DNA from: Micromonospora sp. NBC_00389 | Lineage (GTDB): Bacteria; Actinomycetota; Actinomycetes; Mycobacteriales; Micromonosporaceae | Length of the DNA stretch: 64,000 bases | Assembly: GCF_036059255.1 (NCBI RefSeq) | Contig: NZ_CP107947.1 | Coordinates: forward strand, 6,448,001 to 6,512,000 | Direction of reading: 5' to 3' | Shown: piece by piece, positions 42,603 to 52,400 of the stretch | How the letters are laid out: the number at the start of each line of letters is the position of its first letter | Position numbering within the stretch: position 1 is the stretch's first letter | The notes under the pieces: generated by a model | What the model was told of the DNA's origin: nothing | Databases searched by the model: none | What the model saw: only the letters and a program-made list of their open reading frames with translations | Position numbers and translations under genes: made by a program

Positions 42603-44498
42603 ATGAGCATGGAAGTTACCGCGTGGACGTCCCTGCACCACGCGATGAACGCGCAGGACGAACGACCACTGTCCCGGGCCACCCTGAAGCGCATCGCGCG
42701 GTTCGCGCGGCCGCACCGTTCCCTGATCATCAGGTTCCTGCTGTTGAGCGTGGTGACGGCGGTCCTCACTGTGGCGGCACCGGTCCTCGCCGGTCGGGTG
42801 GTGGACGCGATCGTCGACGGCGCCGACAGCAGCATCGTGATCCGGTTGGCGGTGCTGATCGCCGTGATCGCCCTGGCCGAAGCCGGCCTGGGTCTGGTGA
42901 CGCGGTTCCTGTCCGCCAGCATCGGTGAGGGGCTGATCGTCCAGCTGCGGACAGCCGTCTTCGACCACGTCCAGCGCATGCCGGTGGCGTTCTTCACCCG
43001 GACCCGTACCGGTGCGCTGGTCAGCCGTTTGAACAACGATGTGATCGGCGCGCAGCGGGCCTTCAGCGACACTCTGTCGGGTGTGGTCGGCAACGCCGTC
43101 ACACTGGTCCTGACGCTGGCGGTGATGCTCAGCTTCTCCTGGCAGATCACGCTGCTGGCGCTCGTACTGCTGCCCATCTTCGTCCTTCCGGCCCGGCGGA
43201 TGGGTTCGCGGCTCGCCCAGTTGCAGCGCGAGGCCGCCGAGCACAACGCGGCCATGAGCACCCGGATGACCGAACGCTTCTCGGCACCCGGCGCGACACT
43301 GGTCAAGCTGTACGGGCGTCCGGCCGAGGAGTCGGCCGAGTTCGCGGCGCGGGCGCGGCGGGTGCGCGACATCGGCGTCCGCGCCGCCATGCTCCAGTGG
43401 GTCTTCATCACCGCGCTCACCGTCGTCGGCTCGCTGGCGCTGGCCCTGGTCTACGGGCTGGGCGGTCTCTACGCCCTCCGGGGCAGCCTCGACGCCGGCA
43501 CAGTGGTCGCGCTCGCGCTGCTGCTGTCGCGCCTCTACGCGCCGTTGACGTCGCTGGCCAGCGCCCGGGTCGAGGTGATGAGCGCGCTGGTGAGCTTCGA
43601 GCGGGTGTTCGAGATCCTCGACCTCAAGCCGCTGATCCTCGACAGGTCCGATGCCCGGCCGCTCCCTGACGGACCGGTCGCGGTGGAGTTCGACGCGGTA
43701 CGGTTCGGCTACCCGTCGGCCGACAAGGTGTCGCTGGCGTCCCTTGAGGATGTGACGAAGCTCGATACGCGCGGCGGCGAGGAGGTGCTGCACGGCGTGT
43801 CGTTCCGCGCCGAAGCGGGGCAGATGGTCGCCCTCGTCGGCTCCTCCGGAGCGGGCAAGTCGACGATCGCCCAACTCGTGCCGCGCCTGTACGACGTCGA
43901 GGATGGCGCGGTGAAGCTCGCCGACGTCGACGTACGCGACCTGTCGGCCGAGTCGGTCCGAACGGCACTCGGCGTGGTGACCCAGGACGGGCATCTATTT
44001 CACGAGAGCATCCGCGCCAACCTGGTGTTCGCCCGGCCGGACGCGACCGAGGAGGAGATGTGGGAGGTACTGCGGCGGGCCCGGCTCGACGCCCTGATCC
44101 GCTCACTTCCGGATGGGCTCGACACCGTCGTCGGTGAGCGCGGGTACCGCCTGTCGGGCGGCGAACGGCAACGGCTCACCATCGCGCGGTTACTGCTGGC
44201 CCGCCCCCGGGTGGTCATCCTCGACGAGGCCACGGCGCATCTGGACTCCACGTCGGAAGCCGCCGTACAGGAAGCCCTCGCCGAGGCCCTGACCGGCCGG
44301 ACCAGTGTGGTCATCGCGCACCGGCTGTCCACCATCCGCGCGGCCGACCAGATCCTCGTCGTCGAGGACGGACGCATCGTCGAACGCGGGCGACACAGCG
44401 AGCTACTCGCCGCCGGTGGCCGGTACCAGGAGTTGTACCGCACCCAGTTCGACCAGGACGAGCCGGCGGCCCAGGAGGATCGGGTCGCGGCCGTCTAG
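42603..44498 (+). CDS. ABC transporter, fused membrane and ATPase domains (exporter type)
   Basis: 631 residues. The membrane domain (about 35-320) has six helices. The ATPase domain (about 355-600) has Walker A GSSGAGKST, signature LSGGERQRL, Walker B VVILDEAT and the H-loop IAHRLS. Exporters of this half-size type work as dimers and pump lipids, peptides or drugs out. ATG 42603 has GGAGG six bases upstream. No partner half-transporter is adjacent, so it probably forms a homodimer. Confidence 0.93.
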   Translation: MSMEVTAWTSLHHAMNAQDERPLSRATLKRIARFARPHRSLIIRFLLLSVVTAVLTVAAPVLAGRVVDAIVDGADSSIVIRLAVLIAVIALAEAGLGLVTRFLSASIGEGLIVQLRTAVFDHVQRMPVAFFTRTRTGALVSRLNNDVIGAQRAFSDTLSGVVGNAVTLVLTLAVMLSFSWQITLLALVLLPIFVLPARRMGSRLAQLQREAAEHNAAMSTRMTERFSAPGATLVKLYGRPAEESAEFAARARRVRDIGVRAAMLQWVFITALTVVGSLALALVYGLGGLYALRGSLDAGTVVALALLLSRLYAPLTSLASARVEVMSALVSFERVFEILDLKPLILDRSDARPLPDGPVAVEFDAVRFGYPSADKVSLASLEDVTKLDTRGGEEVLHGVSFRAEAGQMVALVGSSGAGKSTIAQLVPRLYDVEDGAVKLADVDVRDLSAESVRTALGVVTQDGHLFHESIRANLVFARPDATEEEMWEVLRRARLDALIRSLPDGLDTVVGERGYRLSGGERQRLTIARLLLARPRVVILDEATAHLDSTSEAAVQEALAEALTGRTSVVIAHRLSTIRAADQILVVEDGRIVERGRHSELLAAGGRYQELYRTQFDQDEPAAQEDRVAAV

Positions 44499-44511
44499 GA
44501 ACGCCTTCGTA

Positions 44512-44548
44512 CCGCCGCCCACCACGGTGAGCCCGTGGTGGGCGGCGG
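44512..44548. terminator. Strong bidirectional hairpin terminator
   Basis: CCGCCGCCCACCACGG (44512-44527) pairs over all 16 bases with 44533-44548 across a five-base loop. It lies between the converging ABC and PepSY genes. Confidence 0.85.
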
Positions 44549-44558
44549 CAACACGGCG

Positions 44559-45080
44559 TCAGTCGTCGTCGCCGGACCTGTCGTCATCGTCGTCGTCGGA
44601 CTGGTCGTCATCGTCGTCGTCATGGTCGTCGTCGACCGGCTCCTGCTCGGCCTTGACCACCGTGCCGTTGTCCCGGTCGACGTCCACCTCGTGCTCGGTG
44701 TCACCGGCGACGATCTCGACGCTCCAGACCGGGCGGCCGTGCTCCTGCTCGGCCTCGATCTCGACGATCTGGCCGCCGCCGGCCCTGGCGAGCGCGATCT
44801 CGCCGGCGCGCTGCGCGTTGACCGCCCCGCCCCCCGGCGAACTGCCGCTCGACGGCGTACCGCTGGTCGGCGTACCGCTGGCCCCTGGTGCGGCGGGCGT
44901 AGCGCTGGTGGCGCTGTCGTCCGGTTCGTCGGTGGCCGTCGGGTCGGCGGTAGCGGCGGCGAGTGCCGCGCCACCGACCGGCCGAGAGTCGTCTGCGGCG
45001 CTGACGCCGAGCGCGACCCCGGCCACAGCGAGCACCGCCGCCCCGCCGACCGACGCCAGGAGCAGAGAGTTGCGCTTCAT
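44559..45080 (-). CDS. PepSY-domain secreted protein with Asp-rich C-terminus
   Basis: 173 residues. A signal peptide or anchor (about 1-28, MKRNSLLLASVGGAAVLAVAG) is followed by a Ser/Thr/Pro/Ala-rich linker (30-85) and a PepSY domain (about 88-145: AGEIALARAGGGQIVEIEAE, then WSVEIVAGDTEHEVDVDRDNG). A tail of mostly aspartate (about 150-173) could bind calcium or other cations. It lies downstream of the two-component pair and is probably part of its operon or target set. ATG 45080; a GTG at 45092 is possible. Confidence 0.8.
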   Translation of the reverse strand: MKRNSLLLASVGGAAVLAVAGVALGVSAADDSRPVGGAALAAATADPTATDEPDDSATSATPAAPGASGTPTSGTPSSGSSPGGGAVNAQRAGEIALARAGGGQIVEIEAEQEHGRPVWSVEIVAGDTEHEVDVDRDNGTVVKAEQEPVDDDHDDDDDDQSDDDDDDRSGDDD

Positions 45081-45154
45081 CGTGGTGTCCACCTTTCCTC
45101 GGTTGTCGACATTGAGGATCGGCCGGATCGGGATAGTGCCGCGCTGTCCAGAGG

Positions 45155-46486
45155 CTAAGGCCGGGTTAAGCCGTTCTCGTCCGGCCCGGACCCGCTGTCT
45201 GTCGGCCGCTGCTGCGGCAGCGGCGGTCCGAGCCGGAGCAGCACCTGAGCCCCGCCTCCCGGCCCGGTACGCAGCTCCAGCCGTCCGCCGCCGGCCTGCG
45301 CAGCGCGCCGGGCGATGTCCAGGCCGAGGCCGGTCGACCCGGCCGCGCTGGCGCCCCGCCGGACCGCCCCGGCCGGCATCCCCTGGCCCTCGTCGGTGAT
45401 GGTGAGCAGCACCTGACCGGCCTCCGGGGCCAGCCGGACGGCGAAGGGCGTGCCGTCGGGGGTGTGCGCGAAGACGTTGCCGAGCAGGGCGTCCACGGCC
45501 GCTGCCAGGTCGTCGGGGGGCACACCGACGGGAAGCGGGCCGGGCGCCAGGTCGAGGGTGACGGCACGGCCGGTGTCCTCGGCCAGCACCGACCAGAACG
45601 CCACCCGGTCACCCACGATCGTCGCGGCGTCCGCGGTGACCGCTCCCGCCGGCGGGCGGCGCCACCGGGCCTGCCGGATCAGTCCGGTGACCGCCCGTTC
45701 GAGCCCGTCGGCGGCAGCGGTGATCCGGGCCGCGTCGTCCGGGTCGCGCAGCGACTCCGCCTCCAGCCGCAACGCCGTCAACGGTGTACGCAGCCGGTGC
45801 GACAGGTCGGCGACCTGCTCACGTTCCTGTAGCAGGAGCACCTGGATCCGGCCGGCCAGGTGGTTGAGCGCGCCGGCCACCTCGCGCAGCTCCGCCGGGC
45901 CGGCCGGCACCACCCGGGCGTCCAGCTCGGCGTTCGCCAGGCGGTTCGACACCGCGGAGAGTTCGCTGATCGGCCGGACCAAGGTGCGCGCCAGCCGGTC
46001 AGCGACGGCCAACCCGATCAGCACCAGGACCACTCCGAGCAGGGCCAGCACCAGCCAGGCCCGGGTCACCCCGCTGGTCAGCTCGTCGCGCGGGACCACG
46101 GTCCGGATCACCCCGGTGCCGTCCGCCCTGCCCTGCACCGCGATGACCACCTCCCGGCCGGCCGCCGACTCGCCGGTGAGGCTCTGCCCTCGCTCGGCGA
46201 GCGCCACGGCGGGCGTACGGGGTATCTGGGCGCCGAGCACCGTGCCGTCCGGCAGGAAGACGCTCACCGGCCGGCCGGACTCCGCGGCGAGCTGCTCGAC
46301 GGTGAGCCGGATGGTCGCCGCGTCGGCGGTGCCGACCACCGGCACCAGGCTCTGCGCGTCGGCGGTGGCCCGGACCGTGGCACGGTCTTCGGCGACGGTG
46401 CGGACCAGCAGTGCCAGCGGCACCAGGAACGCGATCAGGGTGAGCACGCTGACCGCGGCGACCAGCAGCGCGAGGCGCGCCCTCAC
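45155..46486 (-). CDS. Sensor histidine kinase (HAMP, OmpR-system type)
   Basis: 443 residues from GTG 46486, overlapping the regulator stop. A transmembrane helix (about 6-28), an extracytoplasmic domain and a second helix (about 145-170) are followed by a HAMP domain. The H-box is VADLSHRLRTPLTALRLE, and the ATPase domain has DALLGNVFAHTPDGT, DEGQGMP and GSTGLGLDIARR. It phosphorylates the response regulator encoded just upstream. The PepSY gene 75 bases downstream is a likely target, suggesting an envelope or cation signal. Confidence 0.92.
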   Translation of the reverse strand: MRARLALLVAAVSVLTLIAFLVPLALLVRTVAEDRATVRATADAQSLVPVVGTADAATIRLTVEQLAAESGRPVSVFLPDGTVLGAQIPRTPAVALAERGQSLTGESAAGREVVIAVQGRADGTGVIRTVVPRDELTSGVTRAWLVLALLGVVLVLIGLAVADRLARTLVRPISELSAVSNRLANAELDARVVPAGPAELREVAGALNHLAGRIQVLLLQEREQVADLSHRLRTPLTALRLEAESLRDPDDAARITAAADGLERAVTGLIRQARWRRPPAGAVTADAATIVGDRVAFWSVLAEDTGRAVTLDLAPGPLPVGVPPDDLAAAVDALLGNVFAHTPDGTPFAVRLAPEAGQVLLTITDEGQGMPAGAVRRGASAAGSTGLGLDIARRAAQAGGGRLELRTGPGGGAQVLLRLGPPLPQQRPTDSGSGPDENGLTRP

Positions 46487-47178
46487 CGCTGCTCCCCCGG
46501 TGCCTCCAGCCGCACCCCGACGCCGCGTACGGTGTGCAGGTAGCGGGGCTGCACGGCGCTCTCGCCCAGCTTGCGGCGCAGCCAGGACAAATGCACGTCG
46601 ACCGTCTTGTCGGCGCCGCCGTACGGGATCTGCCACACCTCGGTGAGCAGTTCACGCTTGGTGACCACCTGACCCGGCCGACCGGCGAGATGGTGCAGCA
46701 GGTCGAATTCGCGCGGAGTCAACTCCACCGCCGCCCCCTCCAGCGTGACCTGCCGGGCGCGTGGGTCGATCCGTAGCCCTCCCACGACGAGCGACGGGTC
46801 CGCCGCATCGGCTCCGGAAGGGGCCCGCCGGAGCACCGCCCGGACGCGGGCGTCGAGCTGTGCCGCGGTGAACGGCTTGACCACGTAGTCATCGGCGCCC
46901 GCGTCGAGGACCCGAACGATCTCGGTCTCGTCGTCGCGGGCCGTGGCCACGATGACCGGCACCGAGCTGACCGCGCGCAGCATCCGCAGCAGCTCCCGCC
47001 CGTCCAGATCCGGCAGGCCCAGGTCGAGCACGACGAGGTCGGGCCGGTCGTCCAGCGCGTCGCGGAGCCCGGCCATCGCGGTCGAGGCGGCGGCAACCGC
47101 GTGCCCGCGTTCCCGTAATGCCCGGATCAGCGGCGTACGGATCGTCAGGTCGTCCTCGATGAGCAGCAGGCGGGCCAC
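46483..47178 (-). CDS. OmpR-family response regulator
   Basis: 231 residues. The receiver domain has the acidic pair ED-D (8-10), phosphoacceptor D52 (VLDLGLPD) and the lysine in YVVKPF. The C-terminal winged helix has VELTPREFDLLHHLAGRPG and TVDVHLSWLRRKLG. GTG 47178 is preceded, seven bases away, by TAGCCT, consistent with a leaderless transcript; the frame is open further 5' without homology. It overlaps the kinase gene by four bases. Confidence 0.93.
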   Translation of the reverse strand: MARLLLIEDDLTIRTPLIRALRERGHAVAAASTAMAGLRDALDDRPDLVVLDLGLPDLDGRELLRMLRAVSSVPVIVATARDDETEIVRVLDAGADDYVVKPFTAAQLDARVRAVLRRAPSGADAADPSLVVGGLRIDPRARQVTLEGAAVELTPREFDLLHHLAGRPGQVVTKRELLTEVWQIPYGGADKTVDVHLSWLRRKLGESAVQPRYLHTVRGVGVRLEAPGEQR

Positions 47179-47280
47179 AGGTGGCAGGCTAGCCGCTGCG
47201 GCCAGGGCCGGGGCGCGCGTTAACCCTGCCTTAGCGTCCGGATGTGCCGGCCACAACCATGGATCGGGGATAGTCAGGGG

Positions 47281-47745
47281 ATGGGCCGTCGTTCGATCCT
47301 CGTCGCCACCGGGTGGGTGGCCACCGCCGCCGTGGCCACCCTGATCGGGTTGGGCGCGATCCGTCTGGTGGGTGAGAGCATCACCGGAACCCCAGGCGGG
47401 GTGCGCAGCGAGGCGGAAATCGAACGGGCACTCGCCTCGCCGGAGCCGGCGCCCGCCAGCACGACAGACGCCGCACCGTCCACGCCGGGCACGGCGAGCG
47501 CCGCGCCGACCGCCAGCTCCGGGGTCCGCCGGGGGTTCGCCACCACGGGCGGCACGGCCGTGGCCGAGTGCGGCGCCGGCGGGGTACGCCTCGTCTCCTG
47601 GGCTCCCGCGCAGGGCTACCGGGTCCGCGACGTGGATCGGGGCCCGGACGACGACGTCGAGGTCAAGTTCGAGGGGTCGGCCGGCGAGTACGAGCTGAAG
47701 GTGCGCTGCATCGGCTCGGAGCCGGTGGCCGTCGCCGACGACTGA
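47281..47745 (+). CDS. Secreted or anchored protein of unknown function
   Basis: 154 residues. One hydrophobic helix (about 6-28), a Ser/Thr/Pro/Ala-rich linker (45-85), then a compact beta-rich domain with two cysteines (AECGAG and VRCIGS), likely a disulfide. It diverges from the response-regulator gene with about 100 bases between the starts, so both may be controlled together. GATAGT lies six bases before the ATG. No family recognised. Confidence 0.7.
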   Translation: MGRRSILVATGWVATAAVATLIGLGAIRLVGESITGTPGGVRSEAEIERALASPEPAPASTTDAAPSTPGTASAAPTASSGVRRGFATTGGTAVAECGAGGVRLVSWAPAQGYRVRDVDRGPDDDVEVKFEGSAGEYELKVRCIGSEPVAVADD

Positions 47746-47791
47746 CGTCGCCGCAGGTCGGCGCCCTGAAAGGTTGGGGCCACCGCGCCTA

Positions 47792-48865
47792 CTAACCCGC
47801 CGGCCACTCGCGATCTGCGGCCCTGCCCAGGGCGACCATGCGCAGCGTCTCCTCTCGACGGCGGACGAGCAGTGCCCCGGCCAGGAAGGTCGCCGGTGGG
47901 ACGAGAACCAGCATCGCCCACTGCGCTGGCACCAGGGGGATGACGTGTCCCATGTGCATCGTGGAGGTGGCCCAGCCGGCGAGAGCGCCGTCGATCACCA
48001 GGGCGAGTGCCGCCACCGGCAGGAGCATGACGACGATCCGTCGGCGTACCCCGGGGGCGAGCGTGGCCAGCGCGACAAGCATGGCCAGCGCGGCGACCCC
48101 CAGACCAGCGACGTAGAGCCAGAGGACCAGTTCGCTGCTGGCCTCGATGCCGTAGAAGACCTGGTAGGACGCCCCGTCGACCGGGTCGAACGTGGGACTG
48201 GTCACCCGGTTGATCTCCAACAGCGCGACAATCGCGGCCGGCGCGAGCAGCAGTGCCACCAACCGGCGTACGCCCAGGAGCGCGAACAACCGGTAACGCG
48301 GCACTGGCACGGTCAGCGCGGCGGCCGCCACCACGGCGAGCGCGAACTGCGGCAGGGTGTCCACCACGTACGTCGGATTGCCGCCGGCCTGCGGGGCGAC
48401 CAGCACGCCCCAGCCGATCACGCCAACCCAGGCCAGAGCGGCGGCAATCCAGCGCAACCCGACCAGCGCGGCCACGCAGACACCCGCCCAGCCGACCACC
48501 TGCAGCCAGTCGACCAGGTCGGGGCTGCCCGGCCGGAACCCCGGCGGCAGATTCGGATCCCGGATGCTCTGGTCGAGCAGCGATCTCCCGGCAAGAGCGA
48601 GCAGGACAAGCCCGATCAGCAGGCCCGTTACCGCCGCCGCGTCCGCCCAAGCCGACTCGGTGAACCCCCGTGCGCCCACCCGCAGCCGAGCCCGAAGCCC
48701 GGCGCCGACCAGATTCAGCACGTCACCGGCGGAGGGCCGTCGCTGGCCCGGTCGAGCGCCGGCGACGAGCACAGCCAGCATCTCGTCCTCGTACGCTCGA
48801 CGGTGCTCCCACGGATAGACGGCCAGCAGCCGCCGGTATCGACGCTCCAGGTCGTCGCTGCTCAC
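47792..48865 (-). CDS. Multi-pass membrane protein, PadR partner
   Basis: 357 residues. A soluble N-terminal stretch (LERRYRRLLAVYPWEHRRAY) is typical of actinobacterial proteins encoded after PadR repressors. It is followed by about eight hydrophobic helices. GTG 48865 overlaps the PadR stop (GTGA), so it is surely co-expressed and repressed with PadR. The function of the family is unknown. Confidence 0.75.
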   Translation of the reverse strand: MSSDDLERRYRRLLAVYPWEHRRAYEDEMLAVLVAGARPGQRRPSAGDVLNLVGAGLRARLRVGARGFTESAWADAAAVTGLLIGLVLLALAGRSLLDQSIRDPNLPPGFRPGSPDLVDWLQVVGWAGVCVAALVGLRWIAAALAWVGVIGWGVLVAPQAGGNPTYVVDTLPQFALAVVAAAALTVPVPRYRLFALLGVRRLVALLLAPAAIVALLEINRVTSPTFDPVDGASYQVFYGIEASSELVLWLYVAGLGVAALAMLVALATLAPGVRRRIVVMLLPVAALALVIDGALAGWATSTMHMGHVIPLVPAQWAMLVLVPPATFLAGALLVRRREETLRMVALGRAADREWPAG

Positions 48866-49209
48866 GCCGTGCCCCCCTCGATCCGCAGGCCACCACGGCG
48901 CAGCCGCACGCTGGCGGCGTCAGCGTTGTGTCGCAGGCGGGCGACCTCATCCGCGAGCCGACGCGCCCCCAGGGCGGTGAGCCGGTAGTAACGGCGCAAC
49001 CGGGACTGCACCACCTCTTCGCGCTCGACCTCGATGAGGCCGTCAGCCCGGAGCCGGTCGAGAACGGCGTAGAGGGTGCCCGCACGCAGTCGCACCCGAC
49101 CATCGGAGATATGTAGAACGTCCTCGATGACGGCATAGCCGTGCTTGGGTGACTCAGCCAACGCGGTGAGCACCAGGAACGTCGGCTCCCGGAGTGGACT
49201 CTCGGTCAT
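48862..49209 (-). CDS. PadR-family transcriptional repressor
   Basis: 115 residues: a winged helix with EPTFLVLTALAESPKHGYAV at the start, RLRAGTLYAVLDRLRADGLI as the recognition region, and RYYRLTALGARRL in the wing, then a short dimerisation helix. ATG 49209 lies directly behind a palindromic operator and a probable -10 box (TATTCT, seven bases upstream). It controls itself and the membrane protein gene that overlaps it. Confidence 0.92.
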   Translation of the reverse strand: MTESPLREPTFLVLTALAESPKHGYAVIEDVLHISDGRVRLRAGTLYAVLDRLRADGLIEVEREEVVQSRLRRYYRLTALGARRLADEVARLRHNADAASVRLRRGGLRIEGGTA

Positions 49210-49219
49210 ACCGAGGAGA

Positions 49220-49240
49220 ATATACCGGCTATCGGTATAT
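49220..49240. promoter_or_regulatory. PadR operator, 21-base palindrome
   Basis: ATATACCG-GCTAT-CGGTATAT has perfect eight-base arms. It starts 11 bases before the PadR start codon and overlaps the -10 region, as expected for autorepression. Confidence 0.8.
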
Positions 49241-49464
49241 ACAAAGTCAAAGTCTTGCTTCCAGGACCCTGCCCGAGGATCTGCGGCCTGAACTACAGCG
49301 TGAGGTGTCACCAGCCGCTACGCGCCGCCGACCGCGTGTACCGGCTGCGCGACACCGGTCGGACCGCCTTCCACGACTCGGGCGGCGTGCACAACGACTT
49401 CCCCAGCAGCTGAACGGTGGCCGGCACGGGGATGCTCCGTGCCGGCCACGTCATCGGTGGTGGT

Positions 49465-52400
49465 TCAGCTGGCGTACGCCTCCAACTCCCAGAGCGAGTG
49501 TCCGTACGGGGTGCCCCGGGCGGTGCCGTAGATCCGCAGGTAGCGACCGTTGGCGCCGAGCGCGGTGTGCTCGTCCACGCCGCCGTCGGCCCCGGTCACC
49601 GTCTTCACGTTGCTCCAGGTGGTGCCGTCGTTCGAGGTCTGGATGATGTACGAGCTGCTGTACGCCGTCTCCCAGCTCAGCTTGACCCGGCCGATCGCGG
49701 TGGGGCTGCCGAGGTCGACCCGGATCCACTGCGGGTCGGAGAACGCGCTCGACCAGCGGGTGGTGAGGCTGCCGTCCACCGCCTGAGCGCCGGGCACGTC
49801 GGCCCCCTCGTTGCTGGAGGTCAGCGCCGGCTTGTTCAACAGCAGATTGGTACCGGGGCCGGTCGGGCCGCCGGTGCCGCCGTACACCTCGAACTCGAAC
49901 AGGGAGTAGCCCCAGGCGGTGCCCCGGGTGGTGCCGGTGAGCCGGACGTACCGGCCGGAGCCGCTCAGCCCGGTCAGGTCGTCCACCCCGCCGTCGCCGC
50001 CGGTCACCGTCCGGATCGGGGTGAAGTTGACCCCGTCCGACGAGGTCTGGATCTGGTACCCACTGCCGTACGCCGCCTCCCAGGTCAGCTTGACCCGGTT
50101 GATGTTGTACGTGGCGCCCAGGTCCACGTCGATCCACTGCGGATCGCTGAAGGCGCTGCCCCAGCGGGTGCCGAGCACGCCGTCGAACGCGTTGGCCGCG
50201 ACGAAGGCACCCTCGAAACTGGAGGCCCGAGCCGGTTTGCCCTGGGCCAGGTTGGTGCCCGGATCAGGATCCGGGTCCGGGTCGGGTCCGGGACCGCCGG
50301 GGCTGGTGGAGAGGGTGAACTCGTCCAGGTCGTACATCCCACCTCCGCCCTTGAACACCAGGAACAGGGTGCGGGTGCCGGTCGGGGCGGTGACCCCGCC
50401 GGTGACCGTGGCGAACGTGCCGTGCCCGCCGGTCGGTACCACGGTGGCCGAGCCGACCAGCGGCCCGGTGGGCGAGTCGACCCGCAGTTCCAGCGTGCCG
50501 CCGGCACCGGCCGGGGCGCCGGCCCGCGCGCTGAAGGACTGGATGCCGGTCAGGTTGTACGGCTGGAACGATATCCAGTCGTTGTTGTCGATGTAACCGA
50601 TCGCGGAACCGCCGTGCGCGCTGCCCGGGGTGACGACCTGGATGCCGGACGAGTCGCCGAAGTGCTCGGCCTGGCGCACGCGCGGTTGCAGGACCGCCTG
50701 GGTGTGGGTGGTCAGCGGTGGCTGGCCGCCGCCGCCCAGGTCGGTGTACTCGGCGTCGATGATGCCGAAGATGTTCGCCGCGGTGTCGTGCTCGCCGTCG
50801 GCCGAGGTCTGGATGACCCCGGTGCAGCCCTGCACGCTGCCGAGTTGGTGGCCGTGCGAGTCATGACCGAGGACGTAGTTCACCTTCACCCGGGCGCAGT
50901 TGATCGCACCGTCCTGGGCGTCGGTGACGGTGACGTTGAACGGCACCGCGTCCCCGAAGGTGAACGTCTGCCCGTTCAACGGTGTGTTCACTCTGACCAC
51001 CGGGGCGCTGTTGCCGACCGTGATGACCACGCTCGCGGTGGCCGTCTTGCCGGTGGTGTCCCGGACGGTCAGCGTCGGGCTGCGGGTCCCGTTGGTGGTG
51101 TACGTGAAGCTCGGGTTCGCCGCCGTCGAGTCGGTGGTGCCGTTGTTGTCGAAGTCCCAGGCGTAGGTGAACGGGTCACCGTCCGGGTCGAGTGTGCCGG
51201 CCGACGAGAACGCCACCGTCAGCGGCGCCGTACCGCTGGTCGGGGTGGCCGAGACCACCGCAACCGGCGCCCTGCCCTCGCGGGCGTACTCGATCCGGTA
51301 CAGCGCCGAGTTGGCGTCGCCGTTGAACCAGCCGGTGCCGTAGTCGAGCACGTAGAGCGCCCCGTCCGGGCCGAACTCCATGTCCATGACCTGGGTGCCG
51401 GTCCACGGGAACGGGTTGATCTTCAGCGGTTGGCCGGCCGGGTCGAGCTTGATGTTCTTGATCCAGCGGCGGCCGAACTCGCCGGCGAAGTAGGTCCCGT
51501 CGTAGTACTGCGGGAACGCCACGTCGGAGGTGTTGTTCGGGTCGTACCGGTAGACCGGGCCGCCCATCGGGGACAGGCCGCCGCCGGTGAACTCCGGCGG
51601 GGAGCCGGAACCGCCGTACGGGAGCCACGCTGGGACGGCCGGCGGTAGCTGGGTGATGCCGGTGTTGTTGGGCGAGTTGTTCACCGGCCCGCCCGCGCAG
51701 TCGAACTTCGGCCCGGACGGGCCGGACGGGAAGGTGTAGTCGTTGTAGGCGTCGTTGCGGGCGGTGCAGTACGGCCAGCCGTAGAAGCCGGGCCGGTCGA
51801 TCCGGGCGAACTCCACGTTGCCCGCCGGTCCCCGGTTCGGGTCGGCGGTGCCCGCGTCGGGACCGTAGTCACCGAGGTAGACGATGCCGGTGGCCCGGTC
51901 CACGCTCATCCGGAACGGGTTCCGGAAGCCCATCGCGTAGACCTCGGGGCGGGTCCGCGCGGTTCCCGGGGCGAACATGTTGCCGGCCGGGATGGTGTAG
52001 CCGCCCGCCGCGCTCGGCTTGATCCGGAGCACCTTGCCGCGGAGGTCGTTGCTGTTCGCCGAGGTGCGCTGGGCGTCGAAGGCCGGGTTGCGGCCGGCCC
52101 GCTCGTCGATCGGGGTGAACCCGGCCGAGTCGAACGGGTTGGTGTCGTCGCCGGTGGACAGGTACAGGTTGCCGGCCGCGTCGAAGTCCATGTCACCGCC
52201 GACGTGGCAGCACATGCCCCGGCTGGTCGGGACGTCCAGGACCAGCGTCTCGCTGGCCAGGTTGATGGTGTTGTCCGCGTTCACGGTGAACCGGGACAGC
52301 CGGTTGACGCCGTTCCAGACGGCGAAGTCGGCCGGCGTGCCGGTGGCCGGGGCACCGCCACCGGGAGTGCTCAATGGTGGCGCATAGTACGCGTACACCC

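Noticed and set aside
44570..44640. GTCGTC-type repeats as a possible repeat array or CRISPR
   Set aside because: They are aspartate codons of the acidic tail of the PepSY protein, with no spacer structure.
49417..51648. Very long plus-strand frame opposite the ThuA fusion gene
   Set aside because: Low-complexity Val/Arg/Gly shadow; the minus strand encodes clear domains.
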